A stretch of 64,000 nt of DNA from contig NC_056743.1 in assembly GCF_019279795.1 (NCBI RefSeq), positions 1,784,905,339 to 1,784,969,338 on the forward strand, in the 5' to 3' direction. Made by a program: the position numbers and the translations under genes. Origin of the DNA: Protopterus annectens (taxonomy: Eukaryota; Chordata; Ceratodontiformes; Protopteridae). This document shows, piece after piece, positions 1 to 12,540 of this stretch (positions are counted from its first letter, which is position 1; each line of letters opens with the position of its first letter). The notes below the pieces were generated by a model. That model saw only the letters and a program-made list of their open reading frames with translations, had not been told where the DNA came from and searched no databases.

Positions 1-230
1 GTGCATGTGTACACGTGACCACGTGTGCATGTGTGCATGTGCCATGTGTGCATGTGACCACGTGTGCATGTGTGCATGTGTCCATGTGTGCATGTGTCCA
101 CGTGTGCACGTGTGCATGTGTCCATGTCTGCATGTGTGCCTGTGTGCATGTGTGTCTGTGTGCATGTGTCCACATGTGCATGTCTGCATGTGTGCCTGTG
201 TCCATGTGTGCTTGTGTGTATAAGTGCATC
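1..230. repeat. TG/CA minisatellite
   Basis: The first 230 bases are variants of a short unit built from CATGTGTG and CATGTGTC with occasional CACGTGTG. The alternation of purine and pyrimidine is almost unbroken. All six frames stay open for a while and give Cys/Val/His/Met-rich translations, which is an artefact of the repeat. It may be cut by the window edge. Confidence 0.95.
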
Positions 231-261
231 ATTGGTAACAATGTCTGGAGACTGTAAACTG

Positions 262-282
262 TTTCCTCTCTTCCTCCCACAG
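262..282 (+). promoter_or_regulatory. Candidate 3' splice site
   Basis: A pyrimidine-rich tract (TTTCCTCTCTTCCTCCCACAG) ends in AG at 281-282, immediately before the open region that begins at 283. This is a good match to a vertebrate intron acceptor. It suggests that the following gene has an upstream exon, beyond the minisatellite and possibly outside the window. Confidence 0.5.
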
Positions 283-1183
283 GTTCTGGGGCTGTTCTGG
301 TGACCTGCAGCAGGGAACCTGAATCCTGTGCCACGGCTACTGGTAATGATGATATTTGTGTAATGGTACAGGAAGGTGTGTCAGGGTCTGCCATTGGTCA
401 GCCAATTGACAGTACACAGCTGTCAACCCCATCATTGCGCACAGTCATCCTGCCTGTACATCCTTTGTCACCATTGTCCATGGTGATGGACAGGATACAG
501 TGGGCATAGACCAGGGTAATGTGGTACCTGTGGCACATGCGCCCCCACACAGCAGCCATGGGCAGGGTCCTCCAATGGTACCACACAGACAGTTGCCCAT
601 GGGTTCTCGTGGGAGCATCCGTGGGCGTACTGCCTCTGGCCGACGTATCCAAAGAGGTCTGTCAACCTCAGCTATGTTTCGGACTGTCATGCAGGCACAG
701 TCAGGTATGGAAAGGTACACCAGACAGGGTCTGAGGGAGCTGAGAGCATGTCGCACAGCCATGACAGACAGTATGCGTGACATTGCGGATGCTATCCGTA
801 ACTTCACCGATGTCATAGACAGACGTTGTGGGGACATATTACAGCACTTCCACAACCAGATGTCCATGAGCCAGGGCAATGGTGGGCATTTGCGGCGTCG
901 ACGTGGCCGTATGCCGGCAGCAGCTGGCAGTCGGCGCAGATGACAACAGGCTCGCGCATGCCCCCATAGTGCCAGCAGCAGCCCCAGCAATGCTGGGTCT
1001 GTGCTATCATGGGAACGCCCCAGGAGACCACGTGCACGTGGCTCTGGACAGTCCCAACAGGGACTTGTGTCCAGTCAACACACTCCCGCTTCTGATGACA
1101 GTACCCAGTCTGGCTTTGTACTGGATACGGTCCGTAGCACCCCTGCCAGGCACAGGTGCCGTGTCCGTGCACACAGACACTGA
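283..1183 (+). pseudogene. Decayed gene, possibly the Myb/SANT partner of a Harbinger transposon
   Basis: A coding-like stretch follows the splice acceptor at 282. One frame is open from 285 to 509. A second frame, open through about 461-943, carries the more protein-like sequence: a Gly/Arg-rich linker and a helical segment (about residues 70-125 from the 500 start) with MTDSMRDIADAIRNFTDVID, ending in Arg-rich tracts. The same frame resumes after one TGA (941-943, possibly a decayed CGA) and runs to 1183 with Arg- and Ser/Gln-rich sequence. So there is one frameshift near 440-460 and one stop. Known: Harbinger partner proteins have an N-terminal Myb/SANT domain and a helical C-terminal tail. 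The N-terminal domain would be upstream and is not visible here. The assignment rests on layout, with a HARBI1 gene facing it from the right, plus the general character of the tail. It could be another transposon or host protein. Confidence 0.4.
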
Positions 1184-2594
1184 TCTGTATGGCCTGCCAG
1201 GTGCAGTCTGTGGCTGTCCACAAACCCCTGTATATGGCAGCCATGAGGTGGAACTGTGTGCGTGCTTACACACATGCAAAATGTTAACCCCTAGGGCAAC
1301 CACATACACGCACACACTGCACCAACACTGCCCCACCCTGTACTGCTGCCCCTCACCAACACACATACACACACATGTCAATTGGTGGTATCAGTGGCTG
1401 ACTCAGGCATACCTAATCCACACCCTGTGCATATGATGACACTGTGCCACCTCCTGCAATCTCCATCATTGCGGGAACAGGTAAACACGTTGCTGATGCA
1501 CAGGGTGACTACATAGAAGTGTATTAGTAGTATCATGTTGGTAACAGTACAGTGTGCTGCTATGAATGTGTGTTTATCCCAGCATGCCTGCTGCAGTAAC
1601 TGTAAGAATGTCCTGAATTGTTATCTGCACCCATAGTACATACCAAAGTATAACAGCTGCACATAATTGCATGCCGGTGGTAGGGTTGTCAACAGATAGC
1701 CGCATACATGGGTAGCACAGGGGGAAAGCTAATGCAAGTAGTGATGTGCAATGGTGGACATGTACAGTAATGGTGTCAAGTTGCCCACAACGACTATGCC
1801 ATGTGGACGTTGGTGCATGTAGATATGTGTGCAGTACCAATGTAATCCAAATCACAAATAAGTATGACATAATATCAGTTCTACCATGGGCATCTGCGCT
1901 GCGTATTCCTGGGTACATGTTGATAGTGCCTACATATTTGCATTGTTACTTACTGTTATTGTTACCCCTTCTTTGTTGTATAATGCACTACTTCCAGCCC
2001 TGTTTACTATAGCTTTGTTTGCATGCATGTTCGCTTGGGGTTCGCTGGAATACTGCTTACACCTGCAATGCAGAGTTACAGTGCTTCTGTAGACTTCTAC
2101 TGACATCTGCATAGCGTACGATACGTATGTCAACTTTACACATGACAGAACATCACTGTCTGTCCTGTACGCATGTACGTTGCCTGTGACACATTGCACA
2201 CGTCTTACCTGGCATTTACCCATGTGTGCAGTCATATATGTCAGTGCTATGAAACAGTAGCGGTACACCCACATATACACAGCTTCAATATGTTGTTCCC
2301 CATTGGCCCTATGTGTTGGTACTCACCATGGCAATCACACTACTAGGTTAGCATGTGCAAAGGTAACCTGTGAATCGCCTCTATGGTCCAGTTGTGGTTT
2401 ATGTGAGTCATGTGTCAATGTCACAGCTGCCACATGTATGCAGTCAGCCATCACCCTTGGCCAGGAACATACAACACATGTGTGGGATGCCACCACACAG
2501 CCAATCTGGGAACTGGTCTCTCTGAACACAGTAATGCCATACCCTGTCAGGTGGCATGTCATGTATACTACATCCTGGACAAACGTCAACCCCA
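1184..2594. other. No gene recognised; CA/TG-rich filler
   Basis: No open frame here resembles a protein. The sequence is rich in CACA, TGTG and CATG, with (CA)n stretches near 1300-1380, and has few A or T runs. The style continues unchanged on the far side of the L2 insertion at 4591. Confidence 0.6.
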
Positions 2595-4590
2595 ATCCCT
2601 GCTGCTACTATTGATAATACCCCTGAAGATGTTCCTGATAGTTTTGACCAGTTCTTTACTGAGACATTTCAGGCCCTAGCTAGCCATCTACCTCCTAGCT
2701 CCCCTGATCCTGAAAGTAGCACCCCTAGAAAACTACTTGCGTTCAGTTGCCAACCAGTCACCACTTCACTTCTCCGTACCTTGATTGAAACAGTGAAATC
2801 CACTACACTTTCTGCCAATCAACTCCCTGCCGAGTACCTATCAAAACCAGATGATGCTGTTGCTTACCCCATCTCAAAGGTAATCAAAGGAACCATGGTA
2901 GAATCTAACTTTCCCACCATCTTGAAAATGTCATATGTAATCCCACTTCACAAAGGAGGCAGCTCTACTGAATTCTCCAATTATAGGCCAATAGCTATAC
3001 TCTCTCCACTTGCAAAGATTATGGAGACTTTCGTCATAGACAATTCATGCACCACCTAATCCAAAATTGCATTATGGCAGACACTCAGCATGGCTTACGT
3101 CCACATCACAGCACTACTTCAAGCCTCCTAGCCTTTACTAACACCATAAACCATACTTGCAACACTAATTATATATCTTCAGCCCTCTTTATGGATCTTT
3201 CCAAGGCATACGATATGGTTGATCACCAACTTGTACTCCACACCCTGCAAACACTGTCTAGATACTGGAGCCTTCCAATGGTTTCAGTCCTACCTGCATG
3301 GTCAACAGCAGGCTGGCCACTGGCAGAACAAACTCTCTAACCTTCTACCTAACACTCTCAGAGTACCACAAGGCTCTATACTAGGGCCCTTGCTGTTCTC
3401 CATCTTCATTAACAACCTTTATACTGTCATCCCAAAAGTCAGCTGTATCCAATATGCTGAAGACTCTACTCTGATCTGCTCAGCCACATCTCCAGTAGAG
3501 TTATGGTCAGCTACCCAGACCACCTTTAATACAATAGAAAACTGGCTTTCTGAACATCGTCTGATCCTAAATCCCAAATAAACTAAACTGCTGTTATTTC
3601 ACCAACACGTAGGTCTACCACTTTCACCGTTACCATAACATCAACTGATGGCACAATAATCTCCCCTGATCCATCTCTGAAACTATTAGGTGTCATCATA
3701 GACAATAATCTCAAATGTGACCTACATGTTAACCAGATTATCAAAACCATCAATAGAAAACTAGGGTCACTTTACAGAATTAAAGCCTTCCTAGCCCCTC
3801 CAGCTAAAGGTGCCATAGCTCGCTCACACCTTGTTTCCTTGTTTCAGCCCTTCTGTATGCATCCCCTCTACTCTCGAATATGAACAAAACTGTCCTTAAC
3901 AAACACTCAATTTGCTACAACCACATTGCCGGGTTTGCCACTGGGCTGCCTTTTAGGACACATCATTGCATCAATCTAAATTAGCTTGGTTGGCTTGCAA
4001 TACCCAGCCTAATACAGTATAGCCAACTGATTTTGGCCTATAAAATTCTCTATAATCCAGACAATACTCCTGCACTTCAAATATTATCACCCCCTATAAC
4101 AATCCTAGACCGCTTCGATCCTCTAACAAATTACTACTTCAGACTAGCAGGTTTAATAACACAGCCGGTGATTCTCTCTTTGTAAACCCTGTAAGTAGAT
4201 CCTGGAACTCACTTCCAGCTGATATTACCCTACTGTCCAGCTTAGGTCAATTTAACAGTAGACACAAACAACATTTGTCACTTAACTGGCTATGTCAATG
4301 TATCAAGCCTGGCTAACTCGAATGTGTAAAATCTGTGAACCACTTTACTGTGTAATTTTAATTTAATCCTGACTTGTGCTCAGGACTAACATTAACCTGT
4401 GGAACATGTTTGACTTGCTTACTTATGTAATCTCTGTAAATAATCTGTTTGTAATATGTAATGCTAGTATTATGTAATGCAGTATCTGCTACCCTCGTAG
4501 CTTGTCTCCACAGGCCTCCCCTGGAAATGGACATGCATCCAGTCGGACTATCCTAGTCAACAAATGTAGGATAAATAAATAAATCAATAA
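2595..4590 (+). mobile_element. L2-type LINE, 5'-truncated
   Basis: A non-LTR retrotransposon inserted in the CA/TG-rich host. Coding remnants start near 2600 and the 3' end is an AAATAAATAAATC tail at about 4567-4590, typical of L2-clade elements that end in short tandem repeats. The base composition, with normal A/T runs, differs from the flanks, so it arrived later. Its last 85 bases (GGCCTCC...CAACAAATG...AAATAAAT) reappear at the end of the L2 at 29965-30040 and of the SINE at 62820. Confidence 0.85.
2600..4320 (+). pseudogene. L2 ORF2 reverse transcriptase, frameshifted
   Basis: The reverse transcriptase can be followed through three frames. The first (to 3059) has the fingers region with VIPLHKGGSSTEFSNYRPIA. 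The second (from 3047) has the motif A region with ALFMDLSKAYDMVDH. The third (3219-3581) has motif B as RVPQGSILGPLLFSIFINNL and the active site as YAED, where functional enzymes have YADD. After a TAA at 3579 the C-terminal domain continues with many stops to about 4315, including the typical SRSWNSLPADI block. The apurinic endonuclease domain is missing because of 5' truncation. The copy is inactive from stops, frameshifts and the altered active site. Family assignment to L2 is from these motifs and the tail; CR1 is less likely. Confidence 0.85.
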
Positions 4591-6357
4591 AATATATTAC
4601 AGTGACTACAATACAAGTCAGACATTGACACGCACTGACAGCATGCTGAACACACTGGGGCATACGTGGGGACTCAGAATAGCAGCCTGCCTGGGCATCA
4701 CACACCTCCACAGCTGGCACACAGGCATATGTTCCATCGGAACAGAGCACATGCCACACATGGCACGCACATCCCCTGTGCCACACACTCACAGCCTGTA
4801 GGGCTACACAACACACCTGCTACAGACATGTCAGGTACCTGTCTTGTGTGCTGCACTGGGGTCCCGCTCAACAGGCTGTATCTGGTGAAGGTCACAGTGA
4901 TATGCCTCAGGGGCACTATGGTCCACCACAGCACACATGCATACAGGTCAGTCAGAGGCATGGACAGACATGACTCACTCATTGACCATGCCAGTATGGC
5001 TGCCTGAGACATACCTCCCTGGACTACATGATAGGGAACATAGAATGGATCTCTCAGCATGTGGCACAGGCCAGTATGAGCCTGATGTTGGTTGCCAACA
5101 TACCCTCACCAGGTATTCTACCACCATATGTGGGAAGGGTGTTGTATGTCTACATTATGCTCAGTCTCCACTGTCATTCATAGGGTATCCACTGGCTGTC
5201 AACGTGTGCTTACATGCTAGGGAAGCCACAATGATGTGCAAGGGTCATCTTGCACGTGACACCCATGGCCCGATGTATAATGGCAAAGCTCCTTGGTACA
5301 CACATACTGCCTTATGCTGCAGGACATGGTTTACATAGCGACCTCCGTGGGTATCCCACAGGTTAGGACACTAACAGTGCTGCTACACAACAACAGCAGT
5401 GCACACCGGAAGATGCATGCACCAGACACTGCCCTCAGCACGGTGAACTGCAATGTCTGTGCAGTACCAGATTCATGATTCATGGCTCACAGGTGTTACC
5501 CATCACTGACAGGTTATGCCCCATACCATGCCTGTCGTCCCCTACACATGTAACACTCATGGATAGGGGGGTGGTATCCCAAGGTAACACAGATACACAC
5601 ACCTCCAGGTTGTTGGCACAGCACAAACCATCAGGGCCTACTCATGTGCAGCTAACAGTGTGTCGGACTGCCATCTGGTTCATAGTCTGGCACACACAAC
5701 CCTCCCATACACAGGAAGACCACCTATCCTCCATAACAACACTGGCAATATGACAGTCTCAAGAACTGTGTTTATATGGCCGGACTGCATCCAGCCAAAC
5801 ATTGTGTGTGAGCATTACTGTAGCTACAACACACTAGTTGAAGGGTTCACAGCATGTGGTCACCGAATTGCAGTGGACATGTTACCACTACCACAACAGG
5901 TGGGAACATGCAGCACCTGTACATCGACTACATGTACACTATATGGCCCAGACCAGATGTGTATCCCCTGCTGTAGGTCTTTCACCATAGACACCCACAC
6001 TGTATAGAGACATACCACGTGCAGACCCTGCACAGTAAGACACAGTCATATTGGTATACATTGCAAATACCATTTATCCACTCGAAGCATGTGTCAGACA
6101 TGGTAACTACTGCAGGTCACAGGTATTTATGTGTATGTGTCACACACATACATCATGTGTGCAATGCCATTGCTGGTTTAGGCAATGGCATGCATTGTTA
6201 TGTACAAACACCCGCACAAGGTCATACTGTGTGACACAACCACACGTGACAGTTGTGGGTTACCAAAACATACCTATCTGTACTCTGACAATGGTAATAG
6301 ACACAGTAGCAGAGCACACTGTTGGCATTACTAGCCAACTAGCCCTGTTTGGCTGTG
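4591..6357. other. CA-rich anonymous DNA
   Basis: There is no recognisable gene or element. The plus strand is rich in ACAC, CACA and GCATG words and poor in AAA/TTT. Open frames of 60-157 codons exist, but their translations are Cys/His/Thr-rich with no domain, as expected from CA repeats. It appears to be the same host segment as 1184-2594. Confidence 0.6.
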
Positions 6358-7840
6358 CTGATAGTGTGGTGACATCCCCTGTGTTTACTGGGGGAGTATG
6401 CAGCATCTGGTGTATTGTAGTATTTGCCAAAAGGATCTATTCACTCACACTTGCATTTACACACATCCTACTACCCCCACACACATGCACACTTGCCATT
6501 TGCAGGATTCATTCCCCTACCTAACTAAGTCATGACACGTGAGAGACGCATTAGCAACGCACACTATTCGGTTTACTAGATAGTTCCTCTTCTCTGGCTA
6601 TACTTATAGGGTGCTGACAACATCAGTATTTTGAAAGGGTAATGTGCATCAGGTAGTGTGATCTCCTGATTGCCAAAACTAACATGTTTTTCATACGGAA
6701 ATGCACACACACAAACTCCCCACATCCAAACACACACACACATGCCATTTACAGGTTTCAAACTTCTACCTAACTACATTACGATACTCGGGAGAAACGC
6801 ATTAGCAGAGTGTGCTATTCACATTACTGGGAGGCTTCCCTTCTCCTGCTGTACTTATAGGGTGCTGACATCATCTGTGTTTAGAAAGGGGAGTGTGCAT
6901 CCTGTAGTGTGTTCTCCCAGTTGCCAAAAGGGACATTTCCCTCACACAGATTTGCACACACACACTAACCCACCTCATCCAAGCACACACACTTGCCATT
7001 TGCAGGATTCAAACCACTACCTAACTATGTTATGACACTCTAGACAGACACGTTAGCAGAGCGCGCTATTCGCATTACCTGCTGTACTTATAGGGTGCTG
7101 ACATCATCTGTGTTTAGAAAGGGGAGTGTGCATCCTGTAGTGTGTTCTCCCATTTGCCAAAAGGGACATTTCCCTCACACAAATTTGCACACACACAGTA
7201 AACCCCCTCATCCAAACACACACACTTGCCATTTGCAGGATTCAAACCACTACCTAACTATGTTATGACACTCGAGACGGACGCATTAGCAGAGCATGCT
7301 ATTCGCATTACTGGGAGGCTTCCCTTCTCCTGCTGTACTTATAGGGTGCTGACATCATCTGTGTTTAGAAAGGGGAGTGTGCATCCTGTAGTGTGTTCTC
7401 CCAGTTGCCAAAAGGAACATTTCCCTCACACACTAACCCCCCTCATCCAAACACACACACTTGCAGGATTCAAACCACTACCTAACTATGTTATGACACT
7501 CGAGACAGACACATTAGCAGAGCACGCTATTCTCATTACTGGGAGGCTTCCCTTCTCCTGCTGTACTTATAGGGTGCTGTGCATCCTGTAGTGTGTTTTC
7601 CCAGTTGCCAAAAGGGGCATTTCCCTCTCACAGCCTTTCACACACACAAACCCCACTCACACACACAAACCCCACTCACCCACATACACACACTGAGCAT
7701 TTGCAGGATTCGAACCCCTAGCTAACTATATTATGACACTTGAGGGAGACGCATTAGCAGAGCACACTATCTGAATTACTGGGCATCTGTTCTGCACCTG
7801 TAGTATTTCTAGGGTGCTGACATCTTTATTTCTACAGAGG
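6358..7840. repeat. Tandem array of six ~235-250-bp units with a tRNA-like box B
   Basis: The anchor GCCATTTGCAGGATTC recurs (sometimes shortened) near 6495, 6744, 6995, 7228, 7461 and 7697, so units are about 249, 251, 233, 233 and 236 bp. Each holds a (CA)n tract, the anchor, CCTAACTA..TTATGACACTCGAGA, CATTAGCAGAGC, a GGGAGGCTTCCCTTCTCC hairpin-like block and GTGCATCCTGTAGTGTG. On the minus strand the anchor reads as a pol III box B. In the last unit it is a perfect GGTTCGAATCC (complement of 7707-7717). The units are therefore probably derived from a tRNA-related SINE that was amplified in tandem. The first and last units are more diverged than the middle ones. Confidence 0.8.
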
Positions 7841-10800
7841 TATGTAGATGTAGTACTACCTGTCAGGTGGGGGATAGCATATATATGCATTTGCAGCCAC
7901 CTACGTCAGGGTCAGATATGCACATCGCACTGGCAGGTTATGTTCTATACCATGCTTTGGGACCACAGGACCTGTAACACACAACACAACCAGTCCAGAA
8001 CACCACATCCACATCCAGGACACACACTTAGCTTCCCTGGGAACAGTGCCAGGATATGCAGGTATTCACATACACCATTCCAGTTGTTAACATCAGGTAC
8101 AGGCATATTGTGTGTGAGAACTACTCAGGCCTCTACCACTTTACCCTACAGCCACTACAATTTGTGGGTCCATGTGCTATGGCAGAACCACACACCACAG
8201 CCACATGGGTGAATACATATTGCACCTGTCCATCTGCAATGTGGGTACTCACTGTTCCACACCAGAGGTAAACCACCATTGTTGATATCTGACCATACCC
8301 ACCTTTCCCTGGACATCCATATCTCATCTCCACCCCCAGGCAAGGTTGTCACTGCACACAAACTGTGTTTAACACAAGCAGACTCTACACTTGTGTAGAC
8401 TGGGCTGGATGACTTCAGAGGACCCATGCTGGAGGACTATACTGGCCACTCAGCATAATCCTTGACAATTGCATCCTATGAGCATGTGTACAGTTTGCAT
8501 TGGTCATGCTATCCCACATAAACCCATGACTGCTCCACAACAAGACACCTGTCAGCTGTACACCAGCCATATATGCGCCGATCAACAGATAGAGTGACCT
8601 AATACATTGCAGAGCTGTAGCCCACAGAGGGAGGACATCTGTGGACAGTTCCAGCATGGCACTTCATTCACACATACTCATTACAACACAGTGTTGACAG
8701 TGGAATTGTCCAGAGAATGCAGATAGGGCTCCCCTCAGTCTGTTATTGACGGACACCTACTGTCAGAGATCCTCAGCAACCCTCTCACAGCACACACTGA
8801 CAACATGGCTGTGGCTTAACACATTCAATCCCTGAGACCTCCACGGTGCCCCTGATTGACAGAGGCACAGCTCACTAGCCTCACATGTTGCCTTCAAGCA
8901 CACTCTGGCTGAGCTGTCATTCCCTGGGGCAAGAAGCCTAGTATTGACCTCTACACCCATATGTTCAATTGTCAGATGCACAATATTTGTTGTGCTGTTC
9001 TACTGTTTGCAGGTCTTTATTGCCATAGCATTCCCTGTTCCTATGACCAACTTGTGTATCTGTGGCAGATGTTTGCATATGACGGCGATCCACTATATCA
9101 CTTATGTCTCTGTGATCATTTACTATGTGCACTGGGCTGATTGCTGTGTTGTGGTTGGTTCCTGGACTGACACGTACAAATACCAGATATGTGTGGCCAA
9201 CTGCTACATGGAGATATGGCCTAAGTGTGTGAGCATGCCCAGTTCAGCCTTTCCATGGCATGTTGTCTGACATATGCCTCATTTATCAAAGTGTGCGAGC
9301 ATGCCCAGTGTGAGCTTTCCATATGTTGCACTCTGAAGTCCACCACATATTTGGGTGTGTGTGACCTTCGACATTATCGCACGTTTATGATTGTGTGTTG
9401 GGTGTCATGTTGTGTACTAACTGGCCAACTGCTTCGTGTCTGCCACAACAGGGATTATACTGTGCCTGCAGGAATTGCATGGGATACTTTGCAGACAGTT
9501 CTCAACATACTTTCATAATGACCTAACACTGTAGTACCGTATAGTGTACTGGTTCGGTACTTTCACTGTGGTGGACAGTATCCTGGGCTTTAGTCCTATC
9601 ACTGCTTGACATCTTCATAGTGAGCACAACAGACTGTGTAGGGGCCAGTTGTGCACATATGACCATGTTGCAATATGTTCAGATATGGACTACCTACACC
9701 AGGCTCGTCCAACATTGCTAGTGTATTCCACAACATGGGTGGACATTGGCAAACACTAGCGATGTTCTGTAGGCCATTTCTGATGGTAGTCACAGGGTGT
9801 GTTTGTCCTTCGATACACATTGTAACTGGAGTTTGCCATTACATATGTCATGGTTGGTATACTGTGCCTCTGTCTACCTCTGACATAACAGTGATACCCA
9901 GGGTAGCCTACCATCTCCCATACACTCATCAGGATGCCTCTTGAGGGGTGTCGATATGTGGCACTCTGGCTGACCTGTACCAGGAGTTTACTGAAGTGTG
10001 GGGGTGCCTTCTGTGTTATGGATCATTCTGTACAGCTTGTCTTATGTATGTCAGTGCTAGGGTTCAGGTCTCTCATATGCATAGCTCACTGCCATTCAGA
10101 TTGTACAAGGTGCAACATGTTCATTCATTCCAGGTTGGACATGGCTTCATACATCAGGCACAGCTTTCCTGTAGCTGGGAAGGATGGCGGTGTGTGGGGC
10201 TGCAGTTTGTTTACTCAGGCAACACATGGCATCTGTTCATGCTCTTTGCTACCCCTGGTGGGGTACTGTTGTGGACTTTACAGTTGATGGAGGTGTCTGC
10301 TGCGGTATATCCCACAGGGGCTATTGTAGTCAGTTGTGATGCTGATGGAGGATGGCTGCAGAGCCAGAGTGAGTAACCCTTATCTACATCTGCCAGCCTT
10401 CATGTTTGGGTGGGTATATGGTACATGTTTCTGCGAACACTACAGACACATGTTTGTCCAGTGCAGGATATTTATCACCTTTTGTACCCAGGTCTCACAT
10501 TACATGTTAGGTACCTCATGGGTTAACACCTGTGTGGTAATTTGTGGGCAGTTACTGTATATCCACGGTGGTTGTCTATACACAGTTCTGCGATTAGCTT
10601 GCTGACATGGCTATGGCTACAGTTGTCTGTTTGTAGGTGGCCCTTTTGTGGGTTACTTGTGTCAGCTGGGGGTCAGATATGGTGGGCTGTTTGTACTCCT
10701 CTGCGTACATGCTTAGTCACAGTCCTTCCATGTTGGCCTATACCTATGGGACATGTATACAGAATGGGGATGGGGGGGGCCAAGACCAGGCCTTGTGGGA

Positions 10801-11635
10801 TGCCACTCATATCCGCTTTGTAGTCTGACATGGATGCAGCATGTCTGACCATGTCAGTTCTGTCCTTGGTCTGCTTTGCAACCCCTCTACTGACATATGG
10901 GTGTATATTTAAGCTGGTGAACATATCCATACTGAACACGTACGGTATTGTTTAGAAGCATGTGCACGGTCCAGCTACGCTGTGTGGACCACATAGCCCT
11001 CATCAATGACCTTAATGACTGCTTCAAATGGGTCAGACATGTTTAGGGGCCGGTTCTGCAGTTACAACAGCCACAGTGTGTAGGGTCCAGTATCAGTAGG
11101 TCCACATTAGCCTTCTGTCTGCGGTACATACTGATCCTTTCCATAGCTGTGCAGAACAAGCTTGTCAGGATCCTGGGGTGGTAGTTTGGAGTATCCATTC
11201 AGGTAACACCTTTGTTGTGATGGACCACTGTTGTTGTACACTGCTCTTTGGGTACATATCCTGTGGTAAGGCTGACATTGGCCAGTAGTGTGATTTTGCA
11301 TTCCATTACTCTTGGGGTCCATGTTGGCCTCAGCACAGGACACCATCACATACCTTTGCTGCTGTGTGTTCTGCTTTGCAGATGATGGCTGTTACCTCAG
11401 CATCTGCAATGTCAGGGGACCATCTGCTGGGATAGGTATTTTGCACTCGGGGGGGGGGGGTGTTTGCACTACACCTGACAGGTTGTATGTTAGCAATATG
11501 TGTGTGTGTTTGGTATGTTGTTTGTAATATCTGTGTGATTCGGAGCATATCTGTGGATGCCCAACATGGTTCCTACCATCAGTTGGGTATGCCTTGTGAT
11601 TATCCTTAGTGTCCTGTATGTTTTGTATCTTCATA
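7841..11635. other. Anonymous DNA containing a CA-to-TG strand switch
   Basis: No gene is recognisable. Up to about 8,900 the plus strand is CA-rich; after about 8,940 it becomes TG-rich, and this continues to the Penelope insertion at 14,008 and beyond it. A short diverged duplication (GAGCATGCCCAGT...TTTCCAT) occurs at about 9230 and 9300. A run of ten G lies near 11450. Open frames here translate to Cys/Val/Tyr-rich sequence without domains. Confidence 0.55.
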
Positions 11636-12540
11636 GGTTCATGGGATCATAGTAGGCTAGACACCCTAGGCCATTAGTAAGCCTAGCTAGAGTGTGTGTG
11701 TCTTTCGCCACCCCTTGCTATGTTCAATTATGGCCATTTATGAGGTTCTTCACTGTGCCCCTGTCTGGTCGTTACACAGTGGGGACCCCCAGTATACATG
11801 TACGGTCATCCATCCACTTGGCAATATTCCTGTTGAGGTGAGTCAGTGAGGGGCTCTGCCTACCATGGATTGGGATCCTGTTTCTGGGTGTGGGGAGCCT
11901 ATGGGTTATGTATCTGTCCCTCCAGCACATCTTATTTCATTATGTGTTGAGGTTGACATCTGTGACTCTCACAGCTCCAATGGCTTTGATTTCCTGTGGT
12001 GTAGCATGTCCATTACTCTTGTGTTGGACATGGCCTGGTACAACAGACATACAATGCCTCTGTGTAGGCAGTGTGTGACTGCAGTCAGCTGGGGTGTCTA
12101 CAGCCAGGCAGCATATGACATATATTTCACACCCTTTATCCTGTTGGTGGGGTAACTATGAGGTCTTCCGAAACGCTGCAGGTGTCACATACGGTACATC
12201 CCATATGAGTCATTGTACTAGATTATGGGTCTGATAAGGGAACAGTACAGCGGCACAGTGACCTCTGTTGATGTTGATGTGAATCCTTTCATGATACGGT
12301 GTCCAGTATCAACAGTGTTCATAGCCACATTGGCATTGTGGCTGTCACATGACAGATTAATGTCGACCTGTGTCCCTAGGTCCCTGATGACTCCTTGCAT
12401 ACATAATGGTTTGACACCTATGTGGTACTTTGTGTACCTTGTCTGGTATTTGGTGGGACATTCATACTGTCCAGTGTCTTCGGATGTCTGGGTGGGGTTC
12501 TTGTGTGTGAGAGTGTGGTCTGTCACATGCTACAGACTGT
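11636..12540 (-). mobile_element. CR1 LINE 3' part, heavily diverged
   Basis: The segment aligns by eye with the better CR1 copy at 27228-28280. Both start at the 3' end with TTCATGG/TTCATAGG octamer-like tails and CTAGGC..ATTAG..AAGCCTAG, then read backward into the reverse transcriptase C-terminal domain. On the minus strand, 12218-12526 encodes VIRDLGTQVD and VPLYCSLIRPII, the same block as in the other CR1 copies of this window. Stops and indels are frequent. Compared with its relatives, A/T homopolymers have been replaced by TG- and CA-containing words, so it was altered in the same direction as the surrounding DNA. Confidence 0.75.

Noticed and set aside
7697..7790. Functional tRNA gene on the minus strand
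   Set aside because: Only the box B is good. No cloverleaf with acceptor-stem pairing could be drawn by eye, and the unit is part of a tandem array.
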